Positions 6,974 through 11,339 of a stretch of 11,339 bases of DNA are shown piece after piece. A program made the position numbers and the translations under genes. Position 1 is the stretch's first letter. Each line of letters begins with the position of its first letter. The notes beneath the pieces were generated by a model. The model was given only the letters and a program-made list of their open reading frames with translations. It did no database searches and was not told where the DNA came from. This stretch comes from Deltaproteobacteria bacterium (lineage in GTDB: Bacteria; Bdellovibrionota_C; UBA2361; OMII01), in NCBI GenBank assembly GCA_023262305.1, contig JALRCK010000025.1:2225-13563 (forward strand). The letters are read 5' to 3'.

Positions 6974-8099
6974 CGGAATTAGGTCTCCTTACAACTTTGA
7001 AAGCGCTGTCACGTTGAACGGGGGTGAATCCAGCTTGTCGGATATGCATCTCCAACTCTTCCGGACTCATGAACCATTTTGAAGCAGTCGGTGCTCCAGC
7101 CTGAGAGACTACGTTCTCTTCCATCATCGTGCTACCGATGTCGTCACATCCCGAATGCAGTCCGATCTCGGCGACGTGAGCTCCACACGTGGGCCAGCTC
7201 GATTGATGGTGCTGGATGTTGTCGAGAAAGATGCGCGAAAATGCCACGTTTTTAAGGTACTCGACAGCTCCGGCCCCGTACTTCGCCACATGACGGCTCC
7301 GCCCAAGGGAGGTGTTCTCATTAAACTGGTGCGTCCATGAGATGTAGAGATTAAACCCTGGATGTCCACCCGCAAGCGAACGATCCTGAAGATCCCTTAA
7401 GCGCGCAAGATGGTTGATGCGGTGTTCAAGGGTCTCTCCAAATCCGATCACCATCGTTGCGGTCGTGACGAGGTCAAGCTTCTGAGCTTCTTCCATCACC
7501 TCAATCCATCGACCAGCGGAGATCTTCTTGGGGCTAACTCGTTTGCGAACCTCGTCGTCAAGGATCTCGGCTCCGCCTCCAGGAAGTCCATGGAGCCCTA
7601 CGGCTTTAAGATCTTTAAGTACCTCTCCCGCAGTTTTTCCTGACACGAGGGTCATCTGGTGAATCTCGGAAGGAGAGAAGGCGTTGAGGTTGATCTTAAA
7701 TGTTGTTGCGATCCACTCGATCATCTCAAGGTAGAACGAGTAGGGGAGCTCGTCGTTGTGTCCACCTTGTAGAAGGATACGGGTAGCACCGAGCGCCTTC
7801 GCCTCCTCTATCTTCTGTTGCATCGTCTCTCGCGAGAGAACGTAAGACTCCGGGTCTCGGGGATTGTGGCGATAGAACGCGCAAAACGAGCAGTCGGAGT
7901 TACACACGTTGGTGTAGTTGATGTTCCTGTCGATCAGGTAGGTGACATCGTTGGAGGGATTGTGTCGAAATCGAACCGCCTGAGCTATCGTGGCAAGCTC
8001 GGTGAATTCGAACTTGGTCCACAGCTCGCGTGCCTCATCGGGTGAGATCCGCTCACCGCCCGTAACGATCTTATCCGCCAAATACGACTTTTTGCTCAC
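6924..8099 (-). CDS. mqnC: Cyclic dehypoxanthinyl futalosine synthase (radical SAM), MqnC
   Basis: MqnC is the radical-SAM enzyme that cyclises dehypoxanthine futalosine in the futalosine route to menaquinone. The 391-residue length is normal for the family. The CxxxCxxC cluster motif is C66, C70 and C73 in RNINYTNVCNSDCSFCAFYR (58-77). Further family landmarks are LLQGGHNDELP (98-108), NAFSPSEIHQ (138-147), GLPGGGAEILDDEVR (170-185 region), MVIGFGET (227-234) and GSTMMEENVVSQAG near residue 340. The CAFYR and MMEENVV patterns favour MqnC over the aminofutalosine synthase MqnE. The start is GTG (8097-8099) with AGGAG 5 nt upstream. It heads the operon with trpS. The last 17 or so codons overlap trpS. 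It implies a menaquinone-based respiratory chain; no other mqn gene lies in the window. Confidence 0.95.
   Translation of the reverse strand: MSKKSYLADKIVTGGERISPDEARELWTKFEFTELATIAQAVRFRHNPSNDVTYLIDRNINYTNVCNSDCSFCAFYRHNPRDPESYVLSRETMQQKIEEAKALGATRILLQGGHNDELPYSFYLEMIEWIATTFKINLNAFSPSEIHQMTLVSGKTAGEVLKDLKAVGLHGLPGGGAEILDDEVRKRVSPKKISAGRWIEVMEEAQKLDLVTTATMVIGFGETLEHRINHLARLRDLQDRSLAGGHPGFNLYISWTHQFNENTSLGRSRHVAKYGAGAVEYLKNVAFSRIFLDNIQHHQSSWPTCGAHVAEIGLHSGCDDIGSTMMEENVVSQAGAPTASKWFMSPEELEMHIRQAGFTPVQRDSAFKVVRRPNSDEPKKETFPHRLEANG
6985..6990 (-). promoter_or_regulatory. trpS ribosome binding site inside mqnC
   Basis: On the minus strand AAGGAG occupies 6990-6985, 11 nt before the trpS ATG and within the last codons of mqnC. 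It shows that trpS initiates independently at 6973 rather than further downstream, and it fixes the 50-bp overlap as genuine. Confidence 0.6.
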
Positions 8100-8104
8100 G
8101 GTAG

Positions 8105-8109
8105 CTCCT
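8105..8109 (-). promoter_or_regulatory. mqnC ribosome binding site (fixes GTG start)
   Basis: On the minus strand TCAGGAG ends 5 nt before the GTG at 8099-8097. The good match decides the non-ATG start for mqnC. Confidence 0.6.
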
Positions 8110-8136
8110 GACAGGGTAGTCCCCCCTAACGTCCCT

Positions 8137-8165
8137 ATTCTTCGGGGAAATAGGTGAAATGTAAA
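8137..8165 (-). promoter_or_regulatory. Putative promoter of the mqnC-trpS operon
   Basis: Read on the minus strand, TTTACA (8165-8160, 5/6 match to TTGACA) is followed after 17 bp by AAGAAT (8142-8137, 4/6 match to TATAAT). Transcription would start near 8130, giving a leader of about 30 nt before the GTG. A 6-bp inverted repeat (CCTATT 8134-8139 with AATAGG 8149-8154) overlaps the -10 and spacer and could be an operator or be fortuitous. This is consensus matching only. Confidence 0.35.
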
Positions 8166-8437
8166 GCCTTGGTCCTATGAAAGGATGAGGAAAGAGCGCA
8201 GTAAATTCGATTCTTTAGGTCGTCACCTCGCTTATAGTCCTCGAACTTGTGAGTATTTGCTGTATCAAAAAATGGGCTGCAAACGTAGCGGCGTTCGTGC
8301 ATCCGCGACACAACGTCAGTCCTTCTTTTTGGGCCCTTGCGACCCTACCTTGGAGCCAAAGAATACGCATTTCTTCTCTTCCATAATCGCTCCCGCGAAA
8401 TCATGACCCGACCCACGACTACAGATCAGCTGCGTGC

Positions 8438-8464
8438 AAAAAAGCGATCGATCTTCCTATCGAT
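8438..8464 (-). terminator. Terminator-like hairpin with T6 tract
   Basis: On the minus strand ATCGAT (8464-8459), a 6-nt loop AGGAAG, and ATCGAT (8452-8447) make a 6-bp stem, followed by CGC and six Ts (8443-8438). The stem is AT-rich, so it is weak as an intrinsic terminator. It lies just downstream of the inverted repeat at 8474-8533 on the same strand, which would suit the 3' end of a small RNA. Confidence 0.3.
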
Positions 8465-8473
8465 TATCATCTC

Positions 8474-8533
8474 ATGCCACCCCGTCATCGAGTATTCGAA
8501 CCGACTCCAAAGAGACCTCACGTGGGGTGGCAT
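8474..8533. repeat. 10-bp perfect inverted repeat enclosing 40 bp
   Basis: ATGCCACCCC (8474-8483) is perfectly complementary to GGGGTGGCAT (8524-8533). On the plus strand two further G-U pairs are possible inside (8484/8523 and 8485/8522). The enclosed 40 nt holds a small stem GAGT/ACTC with a 10-nt loop containing TTCGAAC. It could close a structured RNA of about 100 nt on the minus strand, ending at the T6 tract 8443-8438, or it could be a protein-binding site. I recognise no known RNA family in it. Confidence 0.4.
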
Positions 8534-8694
8534 CGCGAGCCGCCGCTCCTGTTGTACAAGGCTCTGGGTGTTGGATAGTAAGGGGAACAGACTTGTGTTG
8601 ACCGGTCGCCTCCATCATCCTCCATCGCTCCGGCTTGGTGTCAGTAGTTGGGTTGATCATGCTACGCGGAGCCCGCACGATTTAACGTCGGCGC

Positions 8695-9144
8695 ATGTTC
8701 AACAGATATCTACTCATCACCGCCATGATTGCGTTATTTATAATTGTTTCAAATGGACAGAAGGCGCTGGCACTGAGCTCCAAGCGGTGTTCCGCTCAGG
8801 TAGCTCGTTGCGTGAGTGAACCCTCACTTGTTCGAGGAGCGTGCTTCCAGAAAATCGCCCGTTCCTCCATCTGTTCTACATCGTCGGTCGGAAAAATAGT
8901 GGCGAACAGATTAAAGTATGCGCCGCAAGTGAGAGGGCGTGCGAAAAGAGCTAGACCAGTGGCGCGTGTCGCTCGCGTAGAGGGGATGTGCCTTGACAAC
9001 TTCGATGTTCAACTTCGCAATTCGATAGACTTCGGGCCGATTGATACCTCGCGAGAGACAGCGCTTCTTGCGCAGCTCCGTCGATGCTCGATGAAATCGT
9101 CGCGGGCGGCAGTGATACTATCCGCTGACAACGATTCCAGATAA
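8695..9144 (+). CDS. Exported six-cysteine protein of unknown function
   Basis: The 149-residue product begins with a convincing Sec signal peptide: a short basic start MFNRY, a hydrophobic core LLITAMIALFIIVS (6-19), and a likely cleavage after QKALA (residue 26). The predicted mature part has six cysteines (C32, C39, C50, C60, C99, C131), four of them regularly spaced in the first 30 residues, suggesting disulfides in the periplasm or outside the cell. The middle (about 70-97) is strongly basic, with a PQVRGRAKRARPVARVARV run. I recognise no family. No good Shine-Dalgarno precedes the ATG and no clear promoter is seen, so expression is uncertain. It is isolated between a 595-bp non-genic stretch and a 131-bp hairpin element, so the segment may have been acquired or be evolving fast. 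The signal peptide is the main argument that it is real. Confidence 0.6.
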   Translation: MFNRYLLITAMIALFIIVSNGQKALALSSKRCSAQVARCVSEPSLVRGACFQKIARSSICSTSSVGKIVANRLKYAPQVRGRAKRARPVARVARVEGMCLDNFDVQLRNSIDFGPIDTSRETALLAQLRRCSMKSSRAAVILSADNDSR

Positions 9145-9187
9145 GAGGCTCAGTAAGCCTCACTGTGTGCGGACCATTTATTCGTGA

Positions 9188-9212
9188 GACCGCCCCATTT
9201 TTGAAAGCGGTC
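9188..9212. repeat. Small hairpin after the exported-protein gene
   Basis: GACCGC (9188-9193) and GCGGTC (9207-9212) form a perfect 6-bp stem with a 13-nt loop CCCATTTTTGAAA, 43 bp past the stop at 9144. No U-tract follows on either strand, so terminator function is doubtful. The loop's CCATTTTTGA is a 9/10 match to CCATTTTTCA in the inverted repeats nearby. Confidence 0.25.
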
Positions 9213-9226
9213 GGGGGCTCTGCTCC

Positions 9227-9357
9227 CTAGCAGGGTGGTGAAAAATGGTTCCGTCGTGAGCATTTTGAGAGTTTTGACGAAACGAGGCGCCTCCAACGAA
9301 GTTGCAGTCAAACTATCGAAATGCGGAGCAGGAAATCATTTTTCACCACCCTGCTAG
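9227..9357. mobile_element. 131-bp MITE-like or long-hairpin element with perfect 21-bp inverted repeats
   Basis: Positions 9227-9247 and 9337-9357 are exact reverse complements over 21 bp (key part CAGGGTGGTGAAAAATG), 89 bp apart. Each arm begins or ends with CTAG. As CTAG is its own complement it could be a 4-bp target-site duplication around a 123-bp element; it fits the YTAR target of IS5-type transposases. The interior also tends to pair: CATTTTGA (9261-9268) with TCGAAATG (9316-9323), AGTTTTGAC (9270-9278) with GTCAAACT (9307-9314), and an apical CAAC-GAA-GTTG hairpin (9294-9304). A GAGGCGCCTC palindrome (9284-9293) sits close to the centre. Almost the whole segment could fold into one hairpin. 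It carries no ORF of its own and lies in a convergent gap, 11 bp after the SCO stop. The repeats are fact; the MITE reading is inference, and a bidirectional terminator is an alternative. Confidence 0.55.
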
Positions 9358-9368
9358 AGTCTATCGTT

Positions 9369-9956
9369 TCACATCCATGAAACGGAGCGGATGATAGCCG
9401 AGGGGGCAGCAAGGGCAGGGCACATGAGCCATCGCTGCCGAGCGTCGTTACCGATGCGTAACATCCCGGTATGTTGGGCGCCGTCGGAGTCAACCTCGGG
9501 ATTTGGGTCATAGAACCCAAGTCGTTTGCGGATCTGTTCGAGATCGCCTGCCTCTCCCGTGAGGAATGACCAGCCGGCTCCTATGCCCCGCCTCGTTACG
9601 TACGCACGAAGTTTTTCGGTCGTATCCTTATCGGGTTGGAGGGTAATCGAATACATAAAAACATCTCGGCCGACCCGACCATCAAGTGCTCGGTAGACGT
9701 CTTTGAGATTACTCGTCATTCCAGGGCAGATACCTTTACATGTGCTGTACATGAAATTAATCAGCACGATTCGTCCCCGCACCAGGTCGGAGTAAAACCG
9801 AACACGCTTTCCTTCGTGAGTTACAACGGGAAGATCGGGAATGCCGTAGTCAGGATTCGTCGATGCAGCCAGAGCTAGAGGTGCTTCGCGAACCATAGTC
9901 GCAACTCCAAAAAGTGGGACTGCTTGCAAGAGGAAACGTCTCGTTAGCATAGGCAT
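9369..9956 (-). CDS. SCO1/SenC family copper-binding protein with Tat-type signal
   Basis: SCO proteins are thioredoxin-fold factors that bind copper or handle thiols outside the cytoplasm, mostly for cytochrome oxidase CuA assembly. This 195-residue protein has the metal motif CxxxC (C73 and C77 in MYSTCKGICPGM) and the distal ligand histidine H162 in QHTGMLRIGN. The N-terminus carries a twin-arginine TRRFLLQ (5-11), a hydrophobic stretch and a probable cleavage site near LALAA (28-31), so export by Tat is likely. The C-terminal RWLMCPALAAPSAIIRSV adds a third cysteine, C179. The ATG (9954-9956) is preceded by AGGA at 13 nt; a second ATG two codons later would give better spacing. It lies 15 bp downstream of a multicopper oxidase gene, so it may supply copper to that enzyme rather than to a cytochrome oxidase. 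That role is inference. Confidence 0.9.
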   Translation of the reverse strand: MPMLTRRFLLQAVPLFGVATMVREAPLALAASTNPDYGIPDLPVVTHEGKRVRFYSDLVRGRIVLINFMYSTCKGICPGMTSNLKDVYRALDGRVGRDVFMYSITLQPDKDTTEKLRAYVTRRGIGAGWSFLTGEAGDLEQIRKRLGFYDPNPEVDSDGAQHTGMLRIGNDARQRWLMCPALAAPSAIIRSVSWM

Positions 9957-9971
9957 CGCCGATAGAAGGTC

Positions 9972-11339
9972 CTAGGGATTTATCCGAAAGTTTATCATCA
10001 TTGCATGATCCTCATGGGAGAGGTTATGGCAGTGCATCACGTACTTCCCAATGAAATCGCGGAAACGCAGAAATACTTGCACTTCCTCGTTGGGACCAAT
10101 GCTATAGACGTCCTTTCGTCCAACCTCGAGTGGTCGGGGAGCAGCTCCATTTCGACTCAGAATCCTCCCCTCCTCGAAATGAATGTGCATCGGATGATGC
10201 CATCCACCTGAACTATTTCGGAGAGTCCATATCTCCGCAGTGTTCACCTTTACTTCGGCTGCATATTCGGTGGGGTCATAGAGCTTGCCATTGATGACCC
10301 ACGAGCCGTTAGATCTGCCTAAGTCAAAGAAGCGGCGCTGGACGACTTCATTCAAATCAATAGGTGGTAACGGACGAAGAGCGCTGGGTACTACGCTTGG
10401 GTCAGGGGCGTCGCCGATAACATCGAAGCGCATGATATTTTGCGGAGTCTTAAGCATCCCTTTCGGCCCCCGACCATCTGTTTGCTCAAGTATATTGTTG
10501 AGAAATATCGATTGCCCAACCTTGTATTTAGAGAAGTCGATGATTACATCCATGCGCTCGGCCGGAACGATCATGAGGTTTTTGACCTCAATCGGACTAG
10601 GTAAGAGATTTCCATCAACTCCGATTACTACGAGGGGTAAACCGGAGCTGAGAGCGAATTGATAGAAGCGAGCGGGACCTCCATTGAGTATCCGGAACCT
10701 GTATTTCCGACGAGTAACCTGGAAGAAGGGTTGAATTTTTCCGTTCACGACGTGCTTATCGCCGAGGAATCCATCGGTGTTGAACACGTCGTAGTAGAGC
10801 TCGCCTGATGGTTGAAACGCCTTGTCTTGGAACAGGAGCGGCACGTCGTATTTCCCGCTTGGGAGCCTCAGTGCCCCCGATGAGGGGTCAACTTCATTGC
10901 CGCTATCAAGGTGGTCGAAAAGTAAATAAAAGCCGGCTAATCCGTGATAAACATTCGCGGCGGTGAAGTCATGTCGGTGGTCGTGGTACCATAGGGTACC
11001 AAGCCCCTCCCTGTAGTCTCCGCCTGGTGCGATGTTGAGCCCAGCATACTCGTTTGGGTAGTGCAAATCGCGAAAGAGCCCAGAGTCGAAAAAATCCAAG
11101 GGGTGGCCATCGCTCTCCGAAGGTGTGTGGAGGTTGTGGAGGTGCAGACTGATCTGAGGAATACCGGGACCAATATGATTTTTCGGGAGGTTGTTTTTCA
11201 CCCTCACGCACGCTGCCTCCCCATATCGGGCGTGAAATGTTGGGCCTGGATACGTTCCGTCATATCCCCAGATTCGTGTACTCGGGAGGTCGCGGTGAAA
11301 GGAGTGCTGACTCTCTCGAACATCCAATTCGTAATACTT
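9972..11339 (-). CDS. Multicopper oxidase (CotA/bilirubin-oxidase-like), 5' end outside window
   Basis: Multicopper oxidases couple one-electron oxidation of phenols, metals or pigments to reduction of O2 to water. The frame is open to the window edge: an in-frame TTG at 11325-11327 is not a credible start, since K-Y-Y-E precedes it, so the signal peptide lies beyond the window. Of 455 visible residues, all copper motifs are intact: HLH (66-68), WYHDH with H119 and H121 (117-121), HPMHIH (382-387), and HCHNLSHEDHAMM, with C437 and H442 as type 1 copper ligands and M447 as axial ligand. Cupredoxin-fold landmarks include YPGPTFHARYGE (30-41), DGHPLDFF (77-84) and LNGGPARFY (218-226). The type 1 methionine suggests a moderate redox potential. 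It resembles CotA and bilirubin oxidases more than CueO, as no methionine-rich insert is seen. The substrate is unknown; the SCO gene follows after 15 bp. Confidence 0.93.
   Translation of the reverse strand, partial: KYYELDVRESQHSFHRDLPSTRIWGYDGTYPGPTFHARYGEAACVRVKNNLPKNHIGPGIPQISLHLHNLHTPSESDGHPLDFFDSGLFRDLHYPNEYAGLNIAPGGDYREGLGTLWYHDHRHDFTAANVYHGLAGFYLLFDHLDSGNEVDPSSGALRLPSGKYDVPLLFQDKAFQPSGELYYDVFNTDGFLGDKHVVNGKIQPFFQVTRRKYRFRILNGGPARFYQFALSSGLPLVVIGVDGNLLPSPIEVKNLMIVPAERMDVIIDFSKYKVGQSIFLNNILEQTDGRGPKGMLKTPQNIMRFDVIGDAPDPSVVPSALRPLPPIDLNEVVQRRFFDLGRSNGSWVINGKLYDPTEYAAEVKVNTAEIWTLRNSSGGWHHPMHIHFEEGRILSRNGAAPRPLEVGRKDVYSIGPNEEVQVFLRFRDFIGKYVMHCHNLSHEDHAMMINFRINP

Larger units (their letters stand above)
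8100..8694. other. 595-bp stretch with no confident gene
   Basis: Apart from the mqnC promoter region at its left end, I find no protein here I can support. An ATG ORF at 8185-8406 (+, 73 codons) and an ORF at 8337-8819 (+) have no recognisable domains. The second has no good start and overlaps the start of the exported protein. On the minus strand a 35-codon ORF (8426-8533) begins exactly at the edge of a 10-bp inverted repeat, with AGGAG 12 nt upstream; it may be a chance ORF or a decayed gene. The structured part is 8438-8533, described separately. No tRNA could be folded around the TTCGAAC at 8494. Confidence 0.5.

Noticed and set aside
8185..8406. 73-codon plus-strand ORF as a small gene
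   Set aside because: It has an ATG with a weak purine-rich upstream region, but its composition and lack of motifs give no support beyond being open.
8484..8523. TTCGAACC motif suggesting a tRNA T-arm (minus strand GGTTCGAAT)
   Set aside because: The flanking 5-nt segments do not pair as a T-stem and no acceptor, D or anticodon arms can be placed around it.
8653..8682. Promoter for the exported protein (TTGATC at 8653-8658)
   Set aside because: No -10 better than 3/6 is found at 16-18 bp spacing.
8337..8819. 160-codon plus-strand ORF as a gene
   Set aside because: It has no domain or credible start with ribosome site, and it overlaps the more convincing signal-peptide ORF at 8695 in another frame.
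9227..9357. Integron attC site
   Set aside because: It has a long imperfect palindrome, but the ends lack the RYYYAAC/GTTRRRY core sites, and no integrase or cassette arrangement is present.
11325..11327. TTG as the start codon of the multicopper oxidase
   Set aside because: The frame stays open and in-family (K-Y-Y-E before it) to the window edge, and an exported oxidase needs a signal peptide further upstream.

Overview
The window reads as chromosomal DNA of a flagellated, respiring bacterium, most likely Gram-negative. The evidence is a tandem flagellin locus, a JmjC ribosomal oxygenase of the RoxA (YcfD) type, a futalosine-pathway menaquinone gene (mqnC), and an exported SCO protein beside a multicopper oxidase. 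RoxA points towards Proteobacteria or relatives, while futalosine menaquinone synthesis points away from most Gammaproteobacteria. A deltaproteobacterial or Bdellovibrionota-like lineage would fit, but this is inference and the sequence alone does not settle the taxon.

Layout. Positions 1-981 (+) hold the 3' end of one flagellin gene and a complete second, compact flagellin. Positions 1139-2957 (+) hold a DhnA/FbaB-type class I fructose-bisphosphate aldolase behind a plausible sigma70 promoter, then a CobB-like sirtuin. Converging on these is roxA (2974-4155, -), a ribosomal protein hydroxylase. It is transcribed divergently from trmJ (4286-5044, +), a tRNA 2'-O-methyltransferase. Positions 5125-8099 (-) form a compact operon in the order mqnC, trpS, conserved uncharacterised protein, with a 50-bp overlap at the first junction and a 14-bp overlap at the second. 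The third gene is forced to use a TTG start.

Positions 8100-9368 are an accessory-looking stretch. It contains about 600 bp with no confident gene but with a 10-bp inverted repeat and a terminator-like hairpin. Next comes a small exported six-cysteine protein of unknown function. Last is a 131-bp segment bounded by perfect 21-bp inverted repeats that looks like a MITE or a long-hairpin repeat. Positions 9369-11339 (-) hold a multicopper oxidase, cut by the window edge at its 5' end, followed 15 bp downstream by a Tat-signal SCO1/SenC copper protein, which suggests a copper enzyme and its metallation factor.

Most of the window is ordinary housekeeping DNA. The items most worth a second look are the 131-bp hairpin element, the uncharacterised third gene of the mqnC-trpS operon, the orphan six-cysteine secreted protein, and the structured gap at 8438-8533. 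No clearly new multi-gene system is visible.
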